Assembly (NCBI GenBank): GCA_002345215.1
Contig: DDVH01000015.1
Location: 75,685-139,684 of the forward strand
Direction: 5' to 3'
Source: Anaerolineales bacterium UBA2317
Lineage (GTDB): Bacteria; Chloroflexota; Anaerolineae; Anaerolineales; Villigracilaceae
DNA: 64,000 nt
Under the pieces are notes generated by a model. It saw only the letters and a program-made list of their open reading frames with translations, had not been told where the DNA came from and did not search any database. A program made the translations under genes and the position numbers. Below are positions 40,609 to 49,127 of this stretch, piece after piece. Numbering within the stretch: the stretch's first letter is position 1; every line of letters begins with the position of its first letter.

Positions 40609-41901
40609 AAGACTATTCAACCCTTCCAACAATCTCCCAAATGCACCTTCGACTCGTTCAACTGGTGTTGCATACGAGAAGCGAATCCAGTCATTGCCGA
40701 AGGGAGAGAAGAATGCGCCAGGCACAACGGCTACGCCATAATTTTCAGCGAGATATGCGCCAAGCGGTTCGCTACTATCCCAGCCTTTGGCTTGCAGATA
40801 TTCTCCGACATTGATAAAAGCATAATAACCTTTGCCGATGATATGTTCCATTTCATTTTTCATTAATAGATTTTTCAATGCTTTACGGCTGATGTTGGTC
40901 GGTTCAATGATGGTCTTTGCGGCTTCGGCGAATCCCATTTCGTAGGCTGCCATGGCTACTGCTAATGAAAAGAACGGCGGAATGACTCCATGCGAAGCAC
41001 GCGCCATAATAAACTTAATCACGTTTTCATCCGCAATCAAATGACAATTGCGAATGTTTGATCCGCCCAATGATTTTGTGATGCCATCCAAAAACATTAA
41101 TCGCTTTCTTTCTTCGGGTGTAAAAAACTTGAGGAAAGAATTTAAATCCATTGGAGATTCGTCTGTAACGTAGTGATACATCCAATCAAAAAATACAAAT
41201 GCCACACCTGCTTCCAATGCAGTTTTAGCAAGTGAAACTTGTTTTTCGACTGAAATCGTCAAACCTGTTGGGTTATCTGGATTGGTAATCACCAAGCCTG
41301 CGATTTTTCTGCCTTTGGATTCGGCAAACTTTACGCTTTCACGAATCGCATCTTCTGAATATGCCCAACCTTCGGCAGGGTCACCTGGACTCCATAAAAC
41401 ATTTGCACCGACTCCGTATGGTCCCCAGTTATAAGTAATCCATGGCACGCGTGAGACCATGATCAAGTCACCTTGGCGACCATGTCCAAGAGCAAGCATG
41501 GCTTGATAGGCTTTGACTAATGCATCACGTCCGCCAGTTGTCCCCATCACATTGGCAGTTCCCCAACCTGATGAAGAATCTAATTTCCAATATTGTTCAA
41601 TGACCGCTTTGCGATATGCTTCTGTGCCAAAAGGCATATCATAAGCCGTACCATGTTCGAGTTGAAGTTGAAGCGCACGTTCCAAAATCGGCTTGGGAGT
41701 CCCGGGTAATGATGCTCCTCCATCACCTTGCGAAGCATCAAAAATTTTGGCATTAGGATTTTTTTCCGAATATGTTTTCAAAGACTTGTTAATCAAAAAC
41801 ATTCTGGAAGGCGGAATATCTGCCATATGACGTAAATGGTCACTAACTGGGATTAAGTATTTTTCATCAAGTGAAAGGACCGGCGTGGTGTTAGAAATCA
41901 T
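40600..41901 (-). CDS. Class I/II PLP-dependent aminotransferase
   Basis: A 433-residue fold-type I aminotransferase: DASQGDGGASLPGTPKPILERALQL, GTEAYRKAVIEQYW, MGTTGGRDALVKAYQAM, VITNPDNPTGLTIS (substrate and ring binding), FFDWMYHYV and the PLP lysine in FLDGITKSLGGSNIRNC. WIRFSYATPVERVEGAFGRLLEGL carries the carboxylate-binding Arg. The substrate is not clear; the N-terminus with RHMADIPPSRMFLINKSLK resembles aspartate/aromatic-type enzymes found in Anaerolineae. AAGGAG precedes ATG 41901. A strong terminator separates it from the upstream small-protein gene. Confidence 0.88.
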   Translation of the reverse strand: MISNTTPVLSLDEKYLIPVSDHLRHMADIPPSRMFLINKSLKTYSEKNPNAKIFDASQGDGGASLPGTPKPILERALQLQLEHGTAYDMPFGTEAYRKAVIEQYWKLDSSSGWGTANVMGTTGGRDALVKAYQAMLALGHGRQGDLIMVSRVPWITYNWGPYGVGANVLWSPGDPAEGWAYSEDAIRESVKFAESKGRKIAGLVITNPDNPTGLTISVEKQVSLAKTALEAGVAFVFFDWMYHYVTDESPMDLNSFLKFFTPEERKRLMFLDGITKSLGGSNIRNCHLIADENVIKFIMARASHGVIPPFFSLAVAMAAYEMGFAEAAKTIIEPTNISRKALKNLLMKNEMEHIIGKGYYAFINVGEYLQAKGWDSSEPLGAYLAENYGVAVVPGAFFSPFGNDWIRFSYATPVERVEGAFGRLLEGLNSLRK

Positions 41902-41915
41902 AAATTCTCCTTAAG

Positions 41916-41942
41916 AAAAACGCCCCGAGATTCGGGGCGTTT
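41916..41942 (-). terminator. Strong terminator directly after the 33-aa ORF
   Basis: An 11-bp perfect stem AAACGCCCCGA/TCGGGGCGTTT with loop GAT and a T5 tract in minus orientation. It begins 11 bases after the TAA of the small ORF and lies upstream of the aminotransferase gene. Confidence 0.9.
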
Positions 41943-41953
41943 GGTGTACTTCG

Positions 41954-42055
41954 TTAGTATGAACTTTGTGTTTGTTCACCTTGCAACCACCAACGCCCAG
42001 CCACATAATTTGTGACGGTATGATTATCGTTGGTAGTAGTATTACAAATAAACAT
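41954..42055 (-). CDS. Candidate small protein of 33 residues
   Basis: An ORF from ATG 42055 to TAA 41954-41956 encoding MFICNTTTNDNHTVTNYVAG followed by RWWLQGEQTQSSY. It has one Cys, many Asn/Thr and two adjacent Trp, and no membrane helix. Support comes from position: an otherwise empty 220-base gap, a strong terminator 11 bases past the stop, and a TATGCT hexamer 8 bases before the ATG with no Shine-Dalgarno, as in the leaderless genes of this window. I do not recognise the sequence. It could also be a short regulatory RNA whose ORF is incidental. Confidence 0.45.
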   Translation of the reverse strand: MFICNTTTNDNHTVTNYVAGRWWLQGEQTQSSY

Positions 42056-42122
42056 TGGGCGCAAGCATACCACTGCGGATATGATGCGTCAAGAAGAATT
42101 TAACGTTTTACAAAAACAAGTC

Positions 42123-42482
42123 TTATGAATTCATACTCGTATAAACTGCTAAACGATTGCCGCTTGGGTCTTGAAAAACCGCATACCAACCTGTGCCCGG
42201 AATTTCAGTTTTTGGTTTTAAAACTTTTCCACCAAGGACTGCAACTTGTTTCAAATCGGCATCAATATCATCACTGGCAATATACACCAATATTTTCCCA
42301 TCAGCATTTTCATCATCAACGTGAACAAAACCGCCACCTGAATTCGCACCATCACTCCACATGGTGTAATCAAACTCGGCATTGTGTTCCATCTTCCAAC
42401 CAAACACACCTTCATAAAACTTAGCAGCAGATTTTGTATCAGATACTGGGATTTCAATATGAACAACATTTCTTTTAGACAT
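42123..42482 (-). CDS. VOC family protein
   Basis: A 119-residue glyoxalase-like protein: VVHIEIPVSDTKSAAKFYEGVFGWKME, SGGGFVHVDDENADGKILVYIASDDIDADLKQVAVLGGKVLKPKTEIPGTGWYAVFQDPSGNRLAVY. The pattern FQDPSGNRLAVY at the end is typical of small VOC proteins of the YdeE/CatA-like group with unknown substrates. AAAGGAGAATCTC precedes ATG 42482. A single gene; about 180 bases downstream is the terminator that follows the small ORF. Confidence 0.85.
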   Translation of the reverse strand: MSKRNVVHIEIPVSDTKSAAKFYEGVFGWKMEHNAEFDYTMWSDGANSGGGFVHVDDENADGKILVYIASDDIDADLKQVAVLGGKVLKPKTEIPGTGWYAVFQDPSGNRLAVYTSMNS

Positions 42483-42620
42483 GAGATTCTCCTTTTACAA
42501 ATGACGACAAATCTATATTAGAACAAATTTTCTGGAATGTCAACCCCTAAATTGATGATTAACCGCCTCATCCTTGATTTATGCCTGCTCAACCCTTTCA
42601 GCAGATTCCTACCCCAAAAT

Positions 42621-42651
42621 AAAAACAGACCTCCAAATTGGAGGTCTGTTT
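42621..42651 (-). terminator. Terminator after the 198-aa exported protein gene
   Basis: A 12-bp perfect stem AAACAGACCTCC/GGAGGTCTGTTT with loop AAATT and a T-run on the minus strand. Confidence 0.9.
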
Positions 42652-42668
42652 AAGATTCTTCCTAATTA

Positions 42669-43265
42669 CTAACTTGGACAAACACCATAATAAACATCAC
42701 CTACAACAGGGTTAGCATAACATTGTGGGCTATTTGGCAAAAACTCGTAGTCAGAAGGAAATCCCAAATCTGGGTTCACATAGTCCTCAAGAAGGTCACC
42801 ATAATTAGCAGGTACATCTTGGCAATGAGTGGCAAACTGTTGCCAAGAATGTGTTTCTGAGTTTTCGTCATAATAAACATCGTAAACGCCATAACAATAC
42901 TCTGATGATTCACTTGCCTCTGCACTTCCTCTTTCAGGAACAAATGCCCAGAAAATAAAACCTCCTACATTAACCGTCACATAATGCCCAGCAGTTGCTC
43001 GAGAGGTTGTACATTGCAAAACAGACCCTTCTAAATGACAACCCATTGGGAATTTCTCATCCGCAAAAAACACAAAACCGTTCTTGAAATCGGATTTTGA
43101 AAATTCCCCAGCTACATCAAAAACAAAAATGACATCACCATTCACATCATTACGGACTTCTCTTAATGTCAGATAACTATCTGCCAACGCGGCGGCAAGA
43201 ACAGTACTAGTTGTGAGTATAAGCAAAGAAAGTAGAGTAATAAGAGTAAATAATGCCTTTTTCAT
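42669..43265 (-). CDS. Exported protein, unknown function
   Basis: A 198-residue protein with a classical Sec signal (KKALFTLITLLSLLILTTSTVLAAALA, cleavage near AAALA). The mature part has about six cysteines (PMGCHLEGSVLQCTTS, SSEYCYGVYDVYYDE, FATHCQDVP, QCYANPVVGDVYYGVC), suggesting disulfides, and a beta-rich first half (DVIFVFDVAGEFSKSDFKNGFVFF). No domain is recognised. It is the last of a series of minus-strand surface-protein genes, each with its own terminator. AAAGGAG precedes ATG 43265. Confidence 0.75.
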   Translation of the reverse strand: MKKALFTLITLLSLLILTTSTVLAAALADSYLTLREVRNDVNGDVIFVFDVAGEFSKSDFKNGFVFFADEKFPMGCHLEGSVLQCTTSRATAGHYVTVNVGGFIFWAFVPERGSAEASESSEYCYGVYDVYYDENSETHSWQQFATHCQDVPANYGDLLEDYVNPDLGFPSDYEFLPNSPQCYANPVVGDVYYGVCPS

Positions 43266-43335
43266 ACAATCTCCTTTTGGAATTTAAGAACATTATAAAT
43301 CCGTGCCTGTAAATTTTAAAAGCAAAAATATTACA

Positions 43336-43379
43336 AATAAAATAGCTTTAGTATCTATAGATACTAAAGCTATTTTATT
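43336..43379 (-). terminator. Terminator after the first large SUMF1-like gene
   Basis: A 20-bp perfect AT-rich inverted repeat around a 4-base loop (43356-43359), one base from the stop codon of the gene at 43381. Confidence 0.88.
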
Positions 43380-43380
43380 C

Positions 43381-44943
43381 TTATGGGATTGGAGGAGGCT
43401 GTGTATTAGGTTCACATTTACAAGTTGATGTATTAAAAGATTGACCTCGTGGACAACTTGGTGGAGGTATACAAACATCATCATCAGGTCTATCTTTTGG
43501 TGGCTCACATGAATTGAAAATCACATTCTCATTCACAGTTGATAACTCGCCAGTGGGGTTTCCTACACAAACCCCATCAATTAATGATGTTCCAACTGGA
43601 CAAAGTGGAAGCACAGTGGCTGTGCCGGGGTTTGCCGAACAACATTGGGTTTGTGGGTCATACGTCATACCGGGTAAACAAGCAGTGCCGGTCAATGTTT
43701 CAGGTGTGCCACCCCATACACAAGTATTGCCATCTTGTACATAGCCTTGTGGGCAAGCAGAAGCACATGAATTGTTATCCACTGTACAAGAACCTGTCGC
43801 AATCAATGGACCTACATCACCGGGTTTACATTCAAATTTACTGGTTTCGCCAGACAATAATGTACAGCCCGGCGCATCAAACGTCCAACCATCTGGCGGT
43901 GTATTATTTACATTAAAGGTCACAATGGTGTAAGGTAAATATCTGCCAGAACATAATGCGCTTTGAGTTACTGAGACATCATTACATGTTACTTGAGTCA
44001 CACAATCATCAAGTTGACCGTTAACATCCAAACCGTTGTATGCCAAACTTTCACAAGCAGGTGCAAAATGAACAGGCTCTTCGACGATGCAACGAAAGCC
44101 TAAATCTGGAAGAGTCAGGGTGGGGTCAAGAGAGAAGCGGTTTGATGGAAATGCCGCATCTTGCCCATCTTGATAACTGCTTCCCCGCACCGAACGAGTT
44201 TCTCCAAATTCAGGTCCAAGCGGATTTTCACCTACAGAGTTATTGTAATAGTCAACAGAGTACCAATCCGCTACCCATTCGCGCGCATTGCCAGACATAT
44301 CTAAAGCACTGTAATAACTAATACCATCTTTATATTGAGTTACATTGGTGGTTTTGCCCACACAAGATTCAAAATTTAACAAATCACAAGAAGGCGCACC
44401 ATCACCCCATGGGAAGAGATTGCCATCAGGTCCACGGGCTGTTTTTTCCCATTCGGCTTCGGTGGGCAAACGTCCGTTTACATATTCACAATATTCTACG
44501 GCTTGAGTATGCGTTACACCGGTCACTGGGAAGTTAATAAATTTATAGTCGTTATAAATGGGGTTGTTATCGGGGTCTGGAGGAGTACAATGCCCTGCTA
44601 CAACACAACTAGCATATTGAGCATTGGTTACTTTTGTGCTGTAAATCCAAAAATCGCTTACAGTCACTTCGTGTACTGGGTTATCTTCATTATCGCCACC
44701 CATAATAAATTTTCCGCCTGGCACCGCAACTAACAAAGTGCCGTCAATATAGCGATAGGTTGAACCAACTTCCATTGGTGGACCAGCAAGGTCAATGGTT
44801 TCTAAGTTCGGAGTTGCATCTACTGTTGATTGTTGCTCCTCTTCACTGCTTCCTGCCGTGCCCGGTTGCACAGGTATATTACAAGATATAACAATGATAG
44901 ATATGATTGCAATGAATGGCGTAAAATGAATCAGTCGTTTCAT
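43381..44943 (-). CDS. SUMF1/FGE-fold lipoprotein with Cys-rich C-terminal region
   Basis: A 520-residue lipoprotein (signal ending VISC). Residues about 60-290 form an FGE-like domain: LVAVPGGKFIMGGDNEDNPVHEVTVSDFWIYSTKVTNAQY, YCEYVNGRLPTEAEWEKTARG, FPWGDG, ALDMSGNAREWVADWYSVDYY and LGFRC. The catalytic cysteines of true FGE are absent (RGSSYQDGQDAAFPSNRF). Residues about 300-520 are rich in spaced cysteines, with CPVGTSLIDGVCVG and CPRGQSFNTSTCKC, repeat units resembling small EGF-like or eukaryote-type Cys-rich repeats. I start at ATG 44943 because AAAGGAG precedes it and the signal peptide begins there. Probably a surface adhesin or binding protein. Confidence 0.85.
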   Translation of the reverse strand: MKRLIHFTPFIAIISIIVISCNIPVQPGTAGSSEEEQQSTVDATPNLETIDLAGPPMEVGSTYRYIDGTLLVAVPGGKFIMGGDNEDNPVHEVTVSDFWIYSTKVTNAQYASCVVAGHCTPPDPDNNPIYNDYKFINFPVTGVTHTQAVEYCEYVNGRLPTEAEWEKTARGPDGNLFPWGDGAPSCDLLNFESCVGKTTNVTQYKDGISYYSALDMSGNAREWVADWYSVDYYNNSVGENPLGPEFGETRSVRGSSYQDGQDAAFPSNRFSLDPTLTLPDLGFRCIVEEPVHFAPACESLAYNGLDVNGQLDDCVTQVTCNDVSVTQSALCSGRYLPYTIVTFNVNNTPPDGWTFDAPGCTLLSGETSKFECKPGDVGPLIATGSCTVDNNSCASACPQGYVQDGNTCVWGGTPETLTGTACLPGMTYDPQTQCCSANPGTATVLPLCPVGTSLIDGVCVGNPTGELSTVNENVIFNSCEPPKDRPDDDVCIPPPSCPRGQSFNTSTCKCEPNTQPPPIP

Positions 44944-45041
44944 TTTTTCTCCTTTCGTTCTATTAAAAAAATTATAATGCTTACATTTAGAAGTAGGTCT
45001 GTTTAGCATCACCCAAAGGTCATACAAAGATTGTCATCCTT

Positions 45042-45080
45042 AAGTAATACCGCCCCAAAATTTTTGGGGCGGTATTACTT
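45042..45080 (-). terminator. Terminator after the second large SUMF1-like gene
   Basis: A 19-bp perfect inverted repeat around a single-base centre, with GC-rich core CCGCCCC/GGGGCGG. It is the longest hairpin in the window. Confidence 0.9.
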
Positions 45081-45109
45081 CATATATAAATATTTATAAT
45101 CTATAAATT

Positions 45110-46888
45110 TTAAGGCAAGGGAACTCTTAATTCACAAGCATCAGCGGGTTCATTCCATTTACATGCGGTGTTAGCAACACAACGAGATTCTGAATCAATC
45201 GGTGCACAAACCTTATCTTCAAGTTGAACACATTTTACAGTATTTACTCGTACGGTAATACAACCTTCCCCGCTCAAATCTGCCTCAACTACTGGTATAC
45301 AGGCACGGGCAGTTTGGTCAAATGTATAACCAGCCGCACAACCGGGGAGGACACTGCCAGCATTCGGCTGACAACATTGGAATCCGTCGTTATAAGAATA
45401 ACCTGCCGCACAACCAGCAAATGTTTGTTGAGCTAGTAATGAGTTGTTAATCCCAAATGGCGCATTTGACTGTCCATTCGGTGGCGCACAGATACCAGCC
45501 GAGTCATCAAAATATAAACCGACCGGGCAAAAACCATCTAACCCAGTACTTACAACACAAAATTGCTGACCATTACTTTCTTTCGTCACATAACCAAGTG
45601 GACACCCACCAGCACTTGGCTGAGCAGAGATAGGAGAATAAACACAAGTTCCGCTTGTGGAATCAAGTGTGTAACCTGCATCACAAACTGCACTCAAACC
45701 ACTTACGTCAGTCTGATTCGTACAAGCAGGGTTGCAGACGACCACTTCATTAGTTGTCTCCATACCGCGTGGACCAAGACATACTAAAGTGCGTAATCCA
45801 CCTTCAATTCTTTCCTGACATTGAATACGTGTTCCACGTTCTTCCCATGTTGCACCGAAAGAGATTTGCACAACAGCATAACCATCACCCTGCTGACAAT
45901 ATTGATTCGTAACAAATCCTTCTGGCAAAGTACAAGAACTTACAGGAGTTTGTGAATTGGCAGGCACAGCTGCACTTAACTGACAGTATGGTGCAAAAGG
46001 TTGTGGATTATTCACAGCACAACGGAAGCCAGTATCACGGCGATTATCGGTTGGTTCATCAAAGCGGCGAATAGCAGATGGTATTTGTTCTTCTGTACTT
46101 TCAAAAGAACTTCCGCGAATAGAACGATATTGACCACTTTCAGGTCCAGTCGGGTTTGCAGAAGGTGATTGACTGTAGTAATTCTGTCCATACCAATCAA
46201 ATACCCATTCAAAAACATTGCCTGCCATATCAAACAAACCAAATGGACTCTTACCAGATTCTTGTGAAGTTACATTGCTTGTACTACCAACACAATTTGA
46301 AAAATTTACTAAACTACAAGAAGGCGAATTCGTACCCCAAGGATATGGATTCCCATTTAAGCCACGAGCAGCTTTTTCCCATTGGGCTTCTGTGGGTAAA
46401 CTTCCTTGAATCCAGCCACAATATGTTTGGGCTTGCTCCCAAGTGACTCCAACAACTGGATGACTGGCGAATTCAGGGTTATTAAAAACTGGTCCACCTA
46501 ATGTTTGAGTTGGTGAAGAACATATACCAGCACGAACGCATTGGTCGTACATACGATTTGTAACCTTTGTTTCTTGAATCCAATAGCCGTCTAAAGTGAC
46601 TGTATGAACAGGGGCATCAAAACCATTATCTCCCATGACAAAATCACCAGCAGGGATATAAATCAATACGCTACCATCAATCCATTTCATCGTCTCACCG
46701 CTTCCCGGTCCGCCTAACGGAATTGGTTGCAATACCGGAGCAGACTCAGCAGTGGGCACCTGTGTTGAGGCTTCACCTGTGGCAGTGACCACAACCACAA
46801 CTGTTTCTGGTGTTGGTGAGGCACATGCAGATAAAATGAGAATTATTGTTAATGTAAATGCAAATACAAAATAACGAACTCGTTTCAT
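45110..46888 (-). CDS. SUMF1/FGE-fold lipoprotein with Cys-rich repeats
   Basis: A 592-residue lipoprotein (signal ending LSAC), Thr/Val linker, then an FGE-like domain at residues about 60-290: VLIYIPAGDFVMGDNGFDAPVHTVTLDGYWIQETKVTNRMY, WEQAQTYCGWIQGSLPTEAQWEKAARG, YPWGTN, GLFDMAGNVFEWVFDWYGQNYY and TGFRC. As in its neighbour, the FGE catalytic cysteines are missing (RGSSFESTEEQIPSAIRRF). The C-terminal 300 residues carry at least four repeats of the form GCPLGY..., FCPVGLYFDD, CAAGYSYND, CAAGYTFDQ, each with a following Cys, and end in LEDKVCAPIDSESRCVANTACKW. It has its own terminator. It is a paralogue of the gene at 43381 and probably has a similar surface role. Confidence 0.85.
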   Translation of the reverse strand: MKRVRYFVFAFTLTIILILSACASPTPETVVVVVTATGEASTQVPTAESAPVLQPIPLGGPGSGETMKWIDGSVLIYIPAGDFVMGDNGFDAPVHTVTLDGYWIQETKVTNRMYDQCVRAGICSSPTQTLGGPVFNNPEFASHPVVGVTWEQAQTYCGWIQGSLPTEAQWEKAARGLNGNPYPWGTNSPSCSLVNFSNCVGSTSNVTSQESGKSPFGLFDMAGNVFEWVFDWYGQNYYSQSPSANPTGPESGQYRSIRGSSFESTEEQIPSAIRRFDEPTDNRRDTGFRCAVNNPQPFAPYCQLSAAVPANSQTPVSSCTLPEGFVTNQYCQQGDGYAVVQISFGATWEERGTRIQCQERIEGGLRTLVCLGPRGMETTNEVVVCNPACTNQTDVSGLSAVCDAGYTLDSTSGTCVYSPISAQPSAGGCPLGYVTKESNGQQFCVVSTGLDGFCPVGLYFDDSAGICAPPNGQSNAPFGINNSLLAQQTFAGCAAGYSYNDGFQCCQPNAGSVLPGCAAGYTFDQTARACIPVVEADLSGEGCITVRVNTVKCVQLEDKVCAPIDSESRCVANTACKWNEPADACELRVPLP

Positions 46889-46947
46889 TCAATCTCCTTT
46901 TATTGTTTTCGTGGTTACAAAAACAATAGCAGTATTATAAAAGAAAA

Positions 46948-46982
46948 ATGCTCCGCTTTATCTAATCATAAGCAGAGCATTC
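46948..46982 (-). terminator. Terminator after the polytopic glycosyltransferase-like gene
   Basis: AATGCTC/GAGCATT outer stem, one mismatch, then GCTT/AAGC inner stem around an 11-base loop, T-rich on the minus strand, about 20 bases past the stop at 47005. Confidence 0.75.
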
Positions 46983-47004
46983 CAATAAATCTTTTTTCTT
47001 ATCT

Positions 47005-49002
47005 TTAATTAATACAAAAAGTTTTACGAATAAAATCTTTCATTTCTTCATTAAAAGCACTGTTTTGAGGCAAAAAATTACAAACCTGTAATTGTAAAAA
47101 TGAATCTTTCTTAATAAAGCGTGCCATTTCGTTTGCTTGTTCATAATCTTCTAACAAAATAGCGGATTGTAAAAAGGGCATCCATTCCACAGGGTCTTGA
47201 GCAGAAAAGCCCGCACGTTTGGCTTTTTGGTTTATATCTAAAACAGTTTCATATTCTCCACGTTGAAATGCAAGCGAGGCAGTCTGATAATAAAAGCACC
47301 AATCATGTGGAGGTTCAGAACCAAACACAAGGTTAGATGGAGGCGCATGGTTTACATCTAAAAGAATGTTGTTTTGATTTGACTCAGAAGCAACCATTTG
47401 AATATCATATTGCTCATAAGCAGAAACAATTGGCATATTTCCATCAATGACCTGCACGCAAGAAGATAAAGATGGCTGAGTGATAATCAAAATATTGTCA
47501 TATCCTAAATAAGTGATGATTGAGCGACGATTCACAAACGACGGTTTGGCATGATTCAAAATGGAGACCGCACTTTCACGATTCAACACCAAGCCCCATA
47601 TCGCAGGCTCAACACGTTGGCTATCCATACTTTGCGGATGATAAATTAGGTTCGCGGGTCCCCAAATAAAATAATCTTCTTCAACAGCCGTGTGGGAATA
47701 ATTAACTACTAAGGTTGTATTTTCTTTTATTTGCGGGATACGCCAGCTGACTTGCCACCAGAAATTTTGCATTGCCTGATTGGAACGTGCCCAATGAATC
47801 CCATTTAAATGATGTGTTAATAAAGCAATCCCAATTAATCCATATAAAATTACATTCCTAATCTTTTTCAACCTAAGTTGAAAAAGAAAAGCCACCATCA
47901 CTAGCACAATACCGGAAGAACTTGGAAGCATGTAACGGGAATAACTGTAAAAATCTGCTTGTCGATTAGATATAATAACTGGAATAAACCCAGTAATAGT
48001 GCAAATTAATCCAATCCAAATTGCTTCAGTTTGCCAATTTGATTCGGGGTGATTTTCTTCAATATTTTTTTGTGAACGCAGAAAAAATGAAATCACAGCA
48101 ATACCAACGCTTAACAATATGCCAGCAAAAAATATTTCTCGCAAACGTAAAGAAATATCCCATACAGTCGTAAGCGGATATCCCCACGTCAGCACTAAAC
48201 CTTCAAATACATCTTTGGCTAGATTTATTGTCCAATTTATTCCTACCAACAAAGGAGACTCAATGAATTCACTTAGCTGAGCACCAAGATCAGTTGCTTT
48301 TCTTTGTGAATCAAAAATAAAAAACCGCCAAATAAAAAAAGCTAATGAACCAATTGAAAAAGGAATCCAAGAACGTAAAGCGATAAGAAATGCTTGAAAG
48401 AATTTCTGGTCTGATGAAGAGCGAACAACAAGTAGAAGAAATGCCAAAAATCGAAAAACTTCTAACCCTAAATAATATTCAACAAATGTTAAATAAATAC
48501 TTCCACAAAAGACAGAAGTTACCCAAAGAATTATTTTATATGAACGTTTCTCAGTCAACACAGCCTTTATACTTAACGCAACCGATAAATGCCCAAGGAA
48601 TAACCCTACAAATTTTTCTTCATAATCAATTGCATTTGGGGTAGAAAGAAAGCCTGGGTAAATTAAAAAAAATAATGCCGCCAAAGCCGTTGCGGTTTTT
48701 CGTTGCGGCCACAGCATTTGCAATGTCCATAAGAATGAAAAAGAACCTAAAACTCGTAATACATAAGCAAAGATGTTATAGCCCAATGGTTCTAATCCAA
48801 ACATCGAATACAAAATTGTCATCAAAATGGTTCGAACAGGGCGATCGATTGCAAAAATCCCCTCAAATGTGCTTACCCCCAAAGCATTGGCTGAGTACAT
48901 CAAATACCAATCATCACGATAATATCCAAACTGATGAATAGATGGTAAGTACGCTATAGCAGAAATAAATATTAATAATAAGGGGATATGATTTTTTCTC
49001 AT
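47005..49002 (-). CDS. Polytopic membrane protein, GT-C glycosyltransferase-like
   Basis: A 665-residue protein with about 10-12 membrane helices in residues 1-430 and a soluble C-terminal domain. The first loop has FGYYRDDWYLMYSANALGVSTFEGIFAIDRPVRTIL; the paired acidic residues of YRDDW are in the place of the catalytic acid of GT-C (PMT/ArnT-like) enzymes. LYSMFGLEPLGYNIFAYVLRVLGSFSFLW and TALAALFFLIYPGFLSTPNAIDYEEKF follow. The last 100 residues (YYQTASLAFQRGEYETVLDINQKAKRAGF) are TPR-like. It may add sugars from lipid carriers to surface proteins; the sugar donor is unknown. It is flanked by surface lipoprotein genes, which may be substrates. Confidence 0.68.
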   Translation of the reverse strand: MRKNHIPLLLIFISAIAYLPSIHQFGYYRDDWYLMYSANALGVSTFEGIFAIDRPVRTILMTILYSMFGLEPLGYNIFAYVLRVLGSFSFLWTLQMLWPQRKTATALAALFFLIYPGFLSTPNAIDYEEKFVGLFLGHLSVALSIKAVLTEKRSYKIILWVTSVFCGSIYLTFVEYYLGLEVFRFLAFLLLVVRSSSDQKFFQAFLIALRSWIPFSIGSLAFFIWRFFIFDSQRKATDLGAQLSEFIESPLLVGINWTINLAKDVFEGLVLTWGYPLTTVWDISLRLREIFFAGILLSVGIAVISFFLRSQKNIEENHPESNWQTEAIWIGLICTITGFIPVIISNRQADFYSYSRYMLPSSSGIVLVMVAFLFQLRLKKIRNVILYGLIGIALLTHHLNGIHWARSNQAMQNFWWQVSWRIPQIKENTTLVVNYSHTAVEEDYFIWGPANLIYHPQSMDSQRVEPAIWGLVLNRESAVSILNHAKPSFVNRRSIITYLGYDNILIITQPSLSSCVQVIDGNMPIVSAYEQYDIQMVASESNQNNILLDVNHAPPSNLVFGSEPPHDWCFYYQTASLAFQRGEYETVLDINQKAKRAGFSAQDPVEWMPFLQSAILLEDYEQANEMARFIKKDSFLQLQVCNFLPQNSAFNEEMKDFIRKTFCIN

Positions 49003-49066
49003 TGATAATTTATGATAAGAGATTTTCTCAGCAAATAGCCTTGAGAATGTAGAACTATTATAATGT

Positions 49067-49112
49067 AAAGAAAAACGGTATCATCTATAAAAAGATGATA
49101 CCGTTTTTCTTT
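49067..49112 (-). terminator. Terminator after the 349-aa lipoprotein gene
   Basis: A 20-bp perfect inverted repeat (AAAGAAAAACGGTATCATCT and its complement) around a 6-base loop, 16 bases past the stop at 49128. Confidence 0.92.
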
Positions 49113-49127
49113 ACGTCTTGAAATCCT

